From Desulfobacteraceae bacterium Eth-SRB2 (lineage in GTDB: Bacteria; Desulfobacterota; Desulfobacteria; Desulfobacterales; UBA11574): 64,000 nt of DNA. Both the position numbers and the translations under genes were made by a program. The notes beneath the pieces were generated by a model, which had not been told where the DNA came from, made no database searches, and saw only the letters and a program-made list of their open reading frames with translations. Location: contig RPGQ01000015.1 of assembly GCA_004193595.1 (NCBI GenBank), forward strand, positions 156,323 through 220,322. The letters are read 5' to 3'. Shown here in pieces: positions 41,717-49,874 of the stretch (the stretch's first letter is position 1; every line of letters starts with the position of its first letter).

Positions 41717-42808
41717 ATGAACACTCAAGTATTGAGCAAAAAGGAAAGAATAAGAAAATGGCTTCAGAAAAAACCTGTAGGGCAGGCTTTCCAGCCTGCC
41801 GAAACTTTCCAGCCTGCCATAACTTATGGCAATCTAAAACCATTACTAAAAGAAGACTTAAGCTTAGTTCATCAGTACAAAAGAAGATTGCCCCATTGGG
41901 AGAAGGAAGGATCTACATACTTTATTACCTTCAGAGTTAATAAAGCCCTTGGAAAACCATTAATAGAACAACCTGTTCTGGCAGGTGTAGTAGAAGAAGC
42001 TTTATGGTTTGGTTATGGAGAAAGGTATATCTTAAATGCTTATGTTGTGATGCCGGATCATGTTCATTTACTCTTAACACCCTTACATGGTTATAAATTG
42101 TCTAAAATTCTCCAAGGAATAAAGGGTTATACTTCAAGGGAAATAAACAAATTTCTTAATAGAAAAGGATCTTTCTGGCAGGATGAAAGTTTTGATCATC
42201 TGGTTAGAAATGAAGCCGCCTGGTTAGATAAATTCGAATATATCCATAATAATCCTGTGAATGCAGGATTAGTAGACAGGCCGGAAGATTATGAGTTTAG
42301 TAGTTTGGTGACAATTCATAGTAAAGGTAGACTGGAAAGCTTCAGCAGGCTGGAAAGTTTCGGCAGGCTGGAAAGCCTGCCCCACAGGATAAAAAGTAAG
42401 TATAGTTTGATCGACCATACGGCGGATTTCGGAATCCATGTTTATGGTTCGGATTCAAAAGAACTTTTTGCCAATGCCGCATGGGCCTTGTTTGACAGTA
42501 TTACGGAAATCAATCAGTTAACCGGCCTTGATTCCTGTCACATTGAGGTGTCCGGGGATGACTGGTCCGATCTGATGGTAAACTGGCTCAGAGAGATTTT
42601 GTACCTGTGGAACGGTAAAGAATTGCTCGTAAAAAAAGCCCGAATTCTGTCCCTGTCTGAAACTGAACTGACCGCAACCCTCGAGTGTGACCCTTTTAAT
42701 CCTGATCGCCATAATATAAAAACTGAAATCAAAGCGGTAACCTACCACCAAATCCAGGTAAACAGCAGCCCTTCCGGATGGGAGGCAAGGATCATATTCG
42801 ATGTTTAG
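41717..42808 (+). CDS. Fused REP-associated (RAYT) transposase and archease
   Basis: One open frame of 363 residues. Residues about 40-200 are a Y1/HUH transposase of the REP-associated type: RRLPHWEKEGSTYFITFRV, the HUH motif MPDHVHLLL (H115, H117), KGYTSREINKFL, FWQDESFDH and FEYIHNNPVNAGLV. Residues about 228-363 are archease, the RtcB activator: YSLIDHTADFGIHVYG, ELFANAAWALFDSI, SDLMVNWLREILYLWN and the C-terminal TYHQIQV...ARIIFDV. The joint (residues 204-225) is encoded by a REP repeat. The archease part has no ATG of its own near its N-terminus (a TTG at about 42406 is the nearest start-like codon). rtcB follows 375 bp later. Capture of archease by insertion of the element is inferred. 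Confidence 0.85.
   Translation: MNTQVLSKKERIRKWLQKKPVGQAFQPAETFQPAITYGNLKPLLKEDLSLVHQYKRRLPHWEKEGSTYFITFRVNKALGKPLIEQPVLAGVVEEALWFGYGERYILNAYVVMPDHVHLLLTPLHGYKLSKILQGIKGYTSREINKFLNRKGSFWQDESFDHLVRNEAAWLDKFEYIHNNPVNAGLVDRPEDYEFSSLVTIHSKGRLESFSRLESFGRLESLPHRIKSKYSLIDHTADFGIHVYGSDSKELFANAAWALFDSITEINQLTGLDSCHIEVSGDDWSDLMVNWLREILYLWNGKELLVKKARILSLSETELTATLECDPFNPDRHNIKTEIKAVTYHQIQVNSSPSGWEARIIFDV
41776..41819. repeat. Left REP sequences of the RAYT element
   Basis: TGTAGGGCAGGCTTTCCAGCCTGCC forms a REP hairpin (GGCAGGCTTTCCAGCCTGCC), followed by AACTTTCCAGCCTGCC. Related inverted units flank the other side of the transposase at 42331-42386. In the fused gene these are translated as GQAFQPAETFQPA. 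Confidence 0.85.
42331..42386. repeat. Right REP sequences of the RAYT element
   Basis: Three GGCTGGAAAG-type units (GACTGGAAAGCTTCAGCAGG, GGCTGGAAAGTTTCGG, CAGGCTGGAAAGCCTGCCCC) mirror the left REP. They are read in frame as RLESFSRLESFGRLESLP and join the transposase to archease. Confidence 0.85.
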
Positions 42809-42830
42809 GCGTTTTATCCGGGTAAACACA

Positions 42831-42885
42831 TTTGAATCCCAATACAGTGAGAACGCTCCACGACGGCGTATATCTCTTTCCAACC
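42831..42885. repeat. 55-bp repeat, inverted relative to 49779-49834
   Basis: The stretch from TTTGAATCCCAATACAGTGA to TATCTCTTTCCAACCC is the reverse complement, with two or three differences, of 49779-49834. It is non-coding in both places. It is in the spacer between the archease part and rtcB. Confidence 0.85.
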
Positions 42886-42914
42886 CACTGAAACTTGTGC
42901 TTAAACACCCGTAA

Positions 42915-43002
42915 ACCCGAGCCGATCCAAAGCTATTTATAAAAATCGTCGCTAACTTATCCCATTGTTTTTTTTTAGTTAAAATTTTATTCGGCTCGGG
43001 CT
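42915..43002. repeat. Spacer upstream of rtcB with inverted arms
   Basis: ACCCGAGCCGA (42915-42925) and TCGGCTCGGGCT (42991-43002) are inverted repeats separated by about 65 bp of AT-rich DNA. This and the 55-bp repeat fill most of the 374-bp gap between the archease part and rtcB. No gene is supported between them. Confidence 0.6.
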
Positions 43003-43182
43003 AACGCGTGCTAAAGCCCTTCAAAACAGTCAGTCGGTTTCCAAAAGAAACACACCGTCGCTCCACTGCACCTAAATCAAGTGCATTTACCCTGGCGGGT
43101 TATTTTGTCAGCTTGACACTCTTTTCCCTTCACGTTAGAATAAATTTAAATGAAACTTTGAATATAAACATGGAAAAAAGCT

Positions 43183-44616
43183 ATGGAAATTAAAAAAATA
43201 GACAACTACCGGTGGGAGTTACCCAAAACCGGAAACATGCGTGTTCCGGGGATTATTTACGCAACAGAATCCATGCTCAACGCTGAAAAGCAGAAAGAGC
43301 CTTTAAAACAGGTGGCAAACGTTGCAACCCTTCCGGGCATTTTAAAAGCATCTCTTGCCATGCCGGATATGCACTGGGGGTATGGATTTCCCATCGGCGG
43401 GGTGGCGGCCTTTGACTGGGAATCGGGCATCATATCTCCGGGCGGAGTGGGATATGACATTAACTGCGGTGTACGCCTGGCAACAACATCCCTTGTGGAA
43501 AAAGAAGTGCGTCCAAAACTCGAAAATCTTGTGAACGCGCTTTTTCAGGGCATTCCTACCGGTGTGGGTTCAAAAGGTTCTATCAAGCTTTCCGTACCCG
43601 AAGAAAAAAAGGTTCTTCAAATGGGCAGCAAGTGGGCGGTCAGCCGGGGACTTGGAGAAGCGCTGGATTTAGAACATACGGAAGATGGCGGGTGTATGCC
43701 CAATGCCGACCCCGACGTGATCAGTCAAAGGGCTCTGGAAAGGGGGCTCAATCAGCTCGGAACCCTGGGTTCGGGAAATCATTTTCTTGAAATCGGCGTG
43801 GTAGAAGCGGTTTATGATACACGCGCGGCTCAGGTTTTCGGGCTTTTTGAAGGACAGGTCACACTGATGCTCCATACGGGCTCCCGAGGTTTGGGGTACC
43901 AGATTTGCGACGATTTTCTGGCTTTTATGACAAAGCATGTTAAAAAGCTGGGGTTTAATCTTCCGGATCGACAGCTTTCCTGCGCCAGGATTCAATCCAA
44001 AGAAGGGATGCGCTATTATAATGCCATGGCCTGTGCCGCAAATTATGCCTGGACCAACCGACAGATTTTAATGCACCATTCTCGTGAGATTCTTTACAGT
44101 GTACTGGGTATCAGTCCCAGGGATCTTAACATGAAACTGCTTTATGACGTATGTCACAACATCGCAAAAAAAGAAGTTCATGTTATCGATGGAAAAAAAC
44201 AGACGGTCTGTGTTCACAGAAAAGGCGCAACCCGTTCTTTTCCGCCCGGACATGAGGCGCTGTGCGATCAATATCGCCCTGTGGGGCAGCCGGTAATTAT
44301 ACCCGGAGATATGGGTACCGCTTCATATGTTCTTGCGGGCACGGAAAAGGCCATGCAAGAAACATTCGGCTCCACATGTCACGGCGCCGGGCGAGTTATG
44401 AGCCGAAAAGCCGCAAAAAAAGCCAGCAAAGGACGGGCCATACAACGGGAACTCGAAGACAAAGGAATTCTTGTCAGATGGACCGGAAGATCCACCCTGG
44501 CTGAAGAGATGCCCGAAGCCTATAAAGATATTTCCCAAGTGGTTGAGGTGGTCCATGAAGCAGGAATTTCAAAAAAGGTGGCAAAACTCAGACCCATCGC
44601 CGTGGTTAAAGGATAA
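43183..44616 (+). CDS. rtcB: RNA-splicing ligase RtcB
   Basis: This 477-residue protein is RtcB, which joins RNA 2',3'-cyclic phosphate or 3'-phosphate ends to 5'-OH ends using GTP and manganese. Metal- and GTP-binding segments are clear: LAMPDMHWGYGFPIGGVAAF, GGVGYDINCGVRL with the metal-binding Cys, GSGNHFLEIG, LMLHTGSRGLGYQI, VCHNIAKKE and VHRKGATRSFPPGHE containing the guanylylated His region. The length is typical for bacteria. The upstream RAYT-archease gene encodes its activator, so the two form a tRNA/RNA-repair unit. Confidence 0.96.
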   Translation: MEIKKIDNYRWELPKTGNMRVPGIIYATESMLNAEKQKEPLKQVANVATLPGILKASLAMPDMHWGYGFPIGGVAAFDWESGIISPGGVGYDINCGVRLATTSLVEKEVRPKLENLVNALFQGIPTGVGSKGSIKLSVPEEKKVLQMGSKWAVSRGLGEALDLEHTEDGGCMPNADPDVISQRALERGLNQLGTLGSGNHFLEIGVVEAVYDTRAAQVFGLFEGQVTLMLHTGSRGLGYQICDDFLAFMTKHVKKLGFNLPDRQLSCARIQSKEGMRYYNAMACAANYAWTNRQILMHHSREILYSVLGISPRDLNMKLLYDVCHNIAKKEVHVIDGKKQTVCVHRKGATRSFPPGHEALCDQYRPVGQPVIIPGDMGTASYVLAGTEKAMQETFGSTCHGAGRVMSRKAAKKASKGRAIQRELEDKGILVRWTGRSTLAEEMPEAYKDISQVVEVVHEAGISKKVAKLRPIAVVKG

Positions 44617-44705
44617 ACGTCTCGGAAATTCTACACGTTATTGAACCTAAGTACATGCATTCTTAAATACGACTACGCATAATAGTTGGTTTATCCATTC
44701 GATGT

Positions 44706-44837
44706 AAAAGTGTTAAGTGAAAAGTGATCTAAAGTGCCTAAAGTTGATGAATTCTATCATTTTTAAATTGGCCTCGCCCAAGGCGAGTTCCTTAACTTTA
44801 GTTCACTTTAGCTCACTTCAAATTTTAGTCACTTTTA
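44706..44837. repeat. Inverted repeat of AGTGNNCTAAAGT units after rtcB
   Basis: AAGTGATCTAAAGTGCCTAA on the left is mirrored by TTAACTTTAGTTCACTTTAG on the right, with an internal CCTCGCCCAAGGCGAG hairpin. A similar AAGTGCCTAAAGTGAACTAA string lies at 14620-14642 in the rplA-rplJ spacer. It is non-coding. Confidence 0.6.
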
Positions 44838-44918
44838 TGATCCTTCGCTAGATTGAATGGGGCGGCCTATCATAAAATACTTCACCGTCTTTACGAATTT
44901 GAACACTAAGCTCCAGAT

Positions 44919-45263
44919 CTAACTCCCCAATTCCCATTCAATTTGGTCAAAAACGTCCTCGATCTGATACAGTGCCTGATCGGCCTCGGCCAGCTTCCAA
45001 TCCGCAATATGCTCCTCAACTTCATTGTGAAGCTTGCGGAGTTTGTCTTGGTGTTTAAGAAGAATTTCTCTGAACGGTAGATTCCCTTCCAGATCATAGA
45101 GAAGCTTGTCCAGCCTTCCCACAATATCAAAGAGCGAGGGTCCTTCATCTATCCATGCTTCATTGAGATAACTCAGGCCCTGGCCGATCGCGGGAAAATC
45201 CGCCTTCAGACTCTTTTTGTAATAGGGACGAACACGGACGGTTAATTGCATGCTTTTGCTCAT
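44919..45263 (-). CDS. Hypothetical helical protein
   Basis: This 114-residue protein has no recognised family. It begins with a short strand-like part (MQLTVRVRPYYKKSLKADFP) and is then mainly predicted helix and coiled coil, rich in Leu, Asp and Glu (LDKLLYDLEGNLPFREI, KHQDKLRKLHNEVEEHI, QALYQIEDVFDQIEWEL). It has no cysteine, signal peptide or membrane segment. It has a GAGAA-type ribosome-binding site and lies downstream of the large membrane protein gene on the same strand, about 230 bp away across a repeat, so a functional link is only possible. Confidence 0.65.
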   Translation of the reverse strand: MSKSMQLTVRVRPYYKKSLKADFPAIGQGLSYLNEAWIDEGPSLFDIVGRLDKLLYDLEGNLPFREILLKHQDKLRKLHNEVEEHIADWKLAEADQALYQIEDVFDQIEWELGS

Positions 45264-45321
45264 ATTATGGATTCTCCTTTCCCCCTTATGATGCCGTCGG
45301 AATTTTATAAATAGATTTTTC

Positions 45322-45504
45322 GAAATTTAAATTACTTGAGGGATCAGGGAGTTTTTCTTTTAGAGCCCCAAATTAAGCGGAATGAATGATCAGCAACGAA
45401 ATCGTACACTGTTTGAATTTATGAGTTTGTACGGTGAAGTTGCGGATTATTCATGGAGCGGTTACATTAAAAAAACTCCCCGACCCCTCAAATTACTTTA
45501 AATC
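45322..45504. repeat. Inverted-repeat element with ATTACTTGAGGG ends
   Basis: AAATTACTTGAGGGATCAGG...GAGTTTTT on the left and AAAAAACTCCCCGACCCCTC...AATTACTTTAAAT on the right make terminal inverted repeats of about 33 bp with a few mismatches, around a GTACACTGTTTGAATTTATG/GTACGGTG centre. The right end provides the stop codon of the membrane protein gene at 45493, so the insertion may have trimmed that gene. Confidence 0.7.
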
Positions 45505-47994
45505 CGGATCCGGCAACTTCACCTCGGTAATTATCGATCCAAGTACTGAAAAAATTGAAAAAACAAATATTCGCCACACACCGTTTGTTGTAATCTCACC
45601 AATCAAAATTCCACTACTGTGGCCGAAAAATGCCGACACCGCCGCATAGAACACTCCCACTGCAACGCCGCAGACAGCCGCCCCGACAATCCGCTTGACC
45701 AAAGTCGCCCCACCACATCCCAACGTGACAACCGCACCACAAAGCATGGGAACAAACACCGAAAGCCACCAAATAGTCCTCAAATCAGGCAGTTTTCCAG
45801 CATTTCCAAGGTAAACAAAATCTGCGATTCCAAATATTCCGGTTGCCGCAACAGCGCACAAGCCGATATGCCAGTATCGCTTTGCCATGGATGCCCGAAG
45901 CAGAGAACGCTTTCGAATTCGACGGCGTATGGTCAACGGCAGGTTGTAAAATAAACAGAACACCCAATGCTCCAGCAATGCGCCACTTTCACCAAACACC
46001 GGAACAATGTGCACCGATTCATTGGCCCAGTGCCCGGCCATAAATCGAGCCAATACCGGGTAACGATATGCCATCTGAATCGGAAAGGCCAAATATCCGA
46101 TGTACTTGAAAAACCCTAAAAATACCGCAATATTATAGTCTTTGAAATTGCGCTCCCTTATCACCAGATACAGGACATAAAGCCCCCGGACCAGAGAACC
46201 CGGAGAAATCGGCACAACCTGAAACAATGCGATAATTCCAAGTCCGATCCCCCATGCCTGTGCTCGCGGCATTTCAGGATGCATGGCAACATAAATAATC
46301 GCTGCCAGCACGGAAACAACCTGGGTCACCGGTAACGTACAGATATGCACGGCCAGGCTTTTCAGATACTTTTGTATAAACGGCTCATCAACCTGTGAAA
46401 GAATAATCTCGGCGTCCTCATTACTTAAAATATGCTTTTTCTGCCCATCGGTTACCATCTCATAAAGCCATTGCTTGCGCAGCTCTGAATTAAAATACAG
46501 CCGAATCGGCCGAACAAGCATATTAAACAACCGCTCCTTGGCATATTCCCAATCCGTTAGTAACCGGTGCAGCCCGGCGGGAAGTATGGACAATGCCAGA
46601 TACCATATAAAACGCCACCCTGATTTAGCGACACTTAAGGCGCCGGCGCTATCGATCCTGTCCGATCTGTGCCAGACAATGGTTTTTTCAGCAATCCTCC
46701 CTCTAAAAGCTCTTTTTAAATAATCCCAACTCGTTACTATCCCTTTATAATGTTCTCGCCAGTTCGCGTGGCCCCAAAATCGCTGAAACGACATGCCATA
46801 AAACGGAATGAGCCCGATCAAATAAAACAACACCGTTAGCGTCTTGCTGCGTTTGAGCTTTTGTGCCTGGGCATCATCCACAACATTTCGAACCTTCCAT
46901 CCATTCACTGCGCTGTCAAATAGGGTCGACCATAGCCGCCCGCTGTAAAATAACCGAATAAAATTGTGGGTGATATCCGGTACCGAGTCTCTGTAAATAC
47001 GCTCGGATGCTTTGAGTTCAGCCAACATCTCACGCATATCGGCAAAGTCGTTATGATGCGCTTCAATAAATCGTTCAAGTTGTTTGATGCTGCCCCGATC
47101 AAACTGTACCAGGCTTCCCCGCCCGAGTCCTTTGATAATGAGTTTAAAATCCCCGGGACTCATGGGTAAAAACATCAGCAGCGCAAGTCCGGCTCGAAAA
47201 TCAACCGCCACCAGCCCGCCGGAGGGGTTATTCTCCGAACCTTTTCGTTTCAGACAGTTTGGCTGACTTTTACACGTGGACCACTCATATTGTCTCGCAA
47301 ACTCATGCCCTCCCATGTCATGCATCAGCGTAACAAATTCATGCATAAATTCATACTTGGCTCGATATTCAGGCGAGCCCAGCCGGTCTATCTCAACCGG
47401 TCTGCCCCTGCGCCATTTTTTCAAGAAATCCAGATGGTCATCGACCTCCAGGCGCCAGGTTCTCCCGTCCACCCACTCGCTAAACTCGCCGCAACTCCCC
47501 AGTGCATGGTCCACAAACGTGGCATGAATATCCACAACCGTTTTTTCATCACCCCATCGAATCTTAGCTCCGCGTCGGATGAATTTTTGCCATAACGCCC
47601 CGGCTCTTGCGGCAATCGGATTCACCTGAAGCTGAAAGGGTCCTTGAAAACCCATCCAATAAATGGCATTGCGGAACAGCCGGGAAAAGGTCGAAGGCGG
47701 AATAAGAATTTTCATCGCATAAATGCCGCCCACCTCAAGTCCTTTTATCGCCCCATCCGGCTCATTGATCTCCGTGACCTTGACCCGATAGACCTGTCCG
47801 GCAAATCCGCCGCCCACAAACGTCTCAACAACCGCATGAATTCTCGCCGTATTCGTACCGGCGACCTCGGTGACGTCATAAACAAGCTCACGGCCCGCAT
47901 CATAGCGCTCAACCCGCATGGGCCGGTGCAACTTCGCGTCACGAAATCTTGCCCCAAGGGTCTTGCATGTCTCAATAGAATATTCTCGCGCCAT
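45493..47994 (-). CDS. Large membrane protein with divergent kinase-like N-terminal domain
   Basis: The 833-residue protein has two parts. The first 360 residues are soluble and show kinase-like marks: a glycine-rich loop VGGGFAGQVYRVKV (60-73), a following IYAMKIL with a candidate ATP-binding Lys (K95), and later GGLVAVDFRAG (259-269), where the Asp is in the place of a DFG aspartate, as in ABC1/aminoglycoside kinase-like folds. From about 390 to the end there are roughly nine to eleven membrane helices (e.g. TLTVLFYLIGLIPFYGM, VVSVLAAIIYVAM, IAVFLGFFKYIGYLAFPI). No family name can be given. There are no close neighbours on this strand except the small gene at 44919. The C-terminus ends inside a repeat element. 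Confidence 0.8.
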   Translation of the reverse strand: MAREYSIETCKTLGARFRDAKLHRPMRVERYDAGRELVYDVTEVAGTNTARIHAVVETFVGGGFAGQVYRVKVTEINEPDGAIKGLEVGGIYAMKILIPPSTFSRLFRNAIYWMGFQGPFQLQVNPIAARAGALWQKFIRRGAKIRWGDEKTVVDIHATFVDHALGSCGEFSEWVDGRTWRLEVDDHLDFLKKWRRGRPVEIDRLGSPEYRAKYEFMHEFVTLMHDMGGHEFARQYEWSTCKSQPNCLKRKGSENNPSGGLVAVDFRAGLALLMFLPMSPGDFKLIIKGLGRGSLVQFDRGSIKQLERFIEAHHNDFADMREMLAELKASERIYRDSVPDITHNFIRLFYSGRLWSTLFDSAVNGWKVRNVVDDAQAQKLKRSKTLTVLFYLIGLIPFYGMSFQRFWGHANWREHYKGIVTSWDYLKRAFRGRIAEKTIVWHRSDRIDSAGALSVAKSGWRFIWYLALSILPAGLHRLLTDWEYAKERLFNMLVRPIRLYFNSELRKQWLYEMVTDGQKKHILSNEDAEIILSQVDEPFIQKYLKSLAVHICTLPVTQVVSVLAAIIYVAMHPEMPRAQAWGIGLGIIALFQVVPISPGSLVRGLYVLYLVIRERNFKDYNIAVFLGFFKYIGYLAFPIQMAYRYPVLARFMAGHWANESVHIVPVFGESGALLEHWVFCLFYNLPLTIRRRIRKRSLLRASMAKRYWHIGLCAVAATGIFGIADFVYLGNAGKLPDLRTIWWLSVFVPMLCGAVVTLGCGGATLVKRIVGAAVCGVAVGVFYAAVSAFFGHSSGILIGEITTNGVWRIFVFSIFSVLGSIITEVKLPDPDLK

Positions 47995-48036
47995 TTATGC
48001 GCCTCAAAGTAAATAACGAATTGAATGGATAAAAAT

Positions 48037-48214
48037 TGATGAACTCGTAAAAAGTCAAAATTGAGACGGCAAAGTAAAAAGTTTAAGTTCCCCCGCATAA
48101 CACCAGCGGGATAAAAAGGCGTCGCAAATTTCGTGGAATGAGGCGTACTTATGTACGCCGCAGTGAACACGAAATGAAGCGCAACGCAGAAATTGGACTT
48201 TTTACGAAGCCGTC
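48037..48214. repeat. 178-bp palindromic repeat, GATGAACTCGTAAAAAGT family (copy 3)
   Basis: This is a more diverged copy of the elements at 22316 and 32341. It has the same ends (TGATGAACTCGTAAAAAGTC; GGACTTTTTACGAAGCCGTC) and the same arrangement of the CCCCGC/GCGGG hairpin and GGCGTACTTATGTACG. It lies in the divergent spacer between the membrane protein and the phosphohexomutase. Confidence 0.85.
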
Positions 48215-48320
48215 AAAATTGTCTTGTTAAATAAAAGTCAAATGAGTATAGTTATAGGGAGCTTGTGTGTCAAGCCACTAAAAAAGGAGACAATTAAACA
48301 TTTTAGGAAAGGAGACGATT

Positions 48321-49670
48321 ATGAATCCGGAAATGTTCAGAGAATATGACATCAGGGGAATTGCAGGAAAGGATATGACAGAAAATGATGTAATGCGGAT
48401 CGGAAAAGGTGTGGGGACATTTCTTAGAAATCATGGCCGCTCAAAGCTCACCGTGGGCCGTGATTGCCGTTTGACTTCAGACCTCTATTCGGAAAAAATT
48501 ATTGAGGGGTTACGGTCAACCGGATGTGATGTGATCGACATCGGAGTATGCCCCACCCCGGTTTTCTATTTTTCAATCCAGCATTTTGACCGGCAAGGTG
48601 GTGTGATGGTTACCGCCAGCCATAATCCCGGCGAGTATAACGGTTTTAAGCTCTGTATGGATTTGGATTCGATTCATGGCAAAGATATCCAGAAGATTCT
48701 CGGGATTATTACTGAAAAATCATTTGTGCAGGGAAAAGGCTCCCTTTCCACAGCCGACGCCGTCACGCCTTATCAGGAATTTTTAATAAATAATATAAGC
48801 ATGGCCGCTCCGGTCAAGGTGGGCGTGGATGCGGGTAACGGTACCGCAGGAGTGATTGCCGTACCCATATTAAAGAACCTTAATTGCGAAGTTTACGATA
48901 TTTATTGTGACATGGACGGCACTTTCCCAAACCACGAAGCTGATCCCACGGTGGCAAAAAACATGCAGGACCTTATTGCCATGGTAAAGGAAAAGGGATT
49001 GGATGTGGGCATCGGTTATGACGGTGACGGCGATCGAATCGGCGTTGTGGATGAGAAAGGAAACCTTATATTTGGTGACCAGCTCATGATCATATTTGCC
49101 CGGGAGATCCTTTCGAGAAAACCCGGGGCAACATTCATATCCGAAGTAAAATGTTCAAAAACAATGTATGATGATATCGAAAAACACGGCGGCCGGGCGA
49201 TTATGTGGAAGACCGGTCACTCTTTGATTAAAAAGAAAATGAAAGAAGAAAAGGCTGAACTGGCAGGTGAGATGAGCGGCCACATGTTTTTTGCAGATCG
49301 ATATTTCGGTTTTGACGATGCCACCTATGCGTCGTGCAGGCTTCTGGAGATATTAACCCGAACCGGAAAGAAAATATCCGAACTTTTATCTGATGTTCCC
49401 AAAACATTTTCCACACCCGAGATACGTGTTGAATGTCCTGATGATAAAAAATTCGACGTTGTTAAAAAGACGACCGATTTTTTCCGCTCGCGGTACAATG
49501 TTATTGATATCGACGGGGTTCGGGTTCTGTTTGACGACGGATGGGGTCTTGTTCGCGCATCCAACACCCAGCCGGCCCTGGTGCTGCGTTTTGAGGCCAT
49601 GTCTGAAGACAGACTTTCTGAGATAAGGAATTTAATTGAGTCTGTTCTGGCCGACATTCAAAAAGCGTAA
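48321..49670 (+). CDS. Phosphomannomutase/phosphoglucomutase
   Basis: This 449-residue alpha-D-phosphohexomutase interconverts hexose 6- and 1-phosphates for sugar-nucleotide synthesis. The phosphoserine loop VMVTASHNPGEYNG (S100), the magnesium loop GYDGDGDRIGVVD (about 233-245), the sugar-binding GEMSGHMFF and the C-terminal phosphate-binding WGLVRASNTQPALVLRFEA are all present, as in AlgC-type PMM/PGM enzymes. It begins MNPEMFREYDIRGI after a GGAAAGGAG ribosome-binding site. It is followed by a clear terminator, so it is probably monocistronic. Products would feed exopolysaccharide or LPS synthesis. Confidence 0.94.
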   Translation: MNPEMFREYDIRGIAGKDMTENDVMRIGKGVGTFLRNHGRSKLTVGRDCRLTSDLYSEKIIEGLRSTGCDVIDIGVCPTPVFYFSIQHFDRQGGVMVTASHNPGEYNGFKLCMDLDSIHGKDIQKILGIITEKSFVQGKGSLSTADAVTPYQEFLINNISMAAPVKVGVDAGNGTAGVIAVPILKNLNCEVYDIYCDMDGTFPNHEADPTVAKNMQDLIAMVKEKGLDVGIGYDGDGDRIGVVDEKGNLIFGDQLMIIFAREILSRKPGATFISEVKCSKTMYDDIEKHGGRAIMWKTGHSLIKKKMKEEKAELAGEMSGHMFFADRYFGFDDATYASCRLLEILTRTGKKISELLSDVPKTFSTPEIRVECPDDKKFDVVKKTTDFFRSRYNVIDIDGVRVLFDDGWGLVRASNTQPALVLRFEAMSEDRLSEIRNLIESVLADIQKA

Positions 49671-49734
49671 GCCCAATTTCTCATCCCGGGCAGAACATCG
49701 AGAGCTTTTTTACAAGTAATTTTATTGAAATATT

Positions 49735-49768
49735 ACGCCATCCCCCTTAAAGTGGATGGCGTTTTTTT
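49735..49768 (+). terminator. Rho-independent terminator after the phosphohexomutase gene
   Basis: ACGCCATCC and GGATGGCGT form a perfect 9-bp stem around a 10-base loop, followed by TTTTTTT. It lies 65 bp after the stop codon. Confidence 0.9.
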
Positions 49769-49778
49769 GAGAGGGTTA

Positions 49779-49834
49779 GGTTGGAAAGAGATACAGGCCG
49801 TCGTGGAGCGTTCTCACTGTATTGGGATTTAAAT
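49779..49834. repeat. 55-bp repeat, inverted relative to 42831-42885
   Basis: GGTTGGAAAGAGATACAGGC to CACTGTATTGGGATTTAAA is the reverse complement of the stretch at 42831-42885. It lies between the terminator and the MFS gene and may hold that gene's promoter or be a small mobile repeat. Confidence 0.85.
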
Positions 49835-49874
49835 GCGTTTGCCCTGTTAGGCTGTGTAGTAAAAGTTAACCTGG

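Noticed and set aside
43008..43193. A 61-codon frame just before rtcB
   Set aside because: It has no ribosome-binding site, covers an inverted repeat arm and overlaps the rtcB start; no family was seen.
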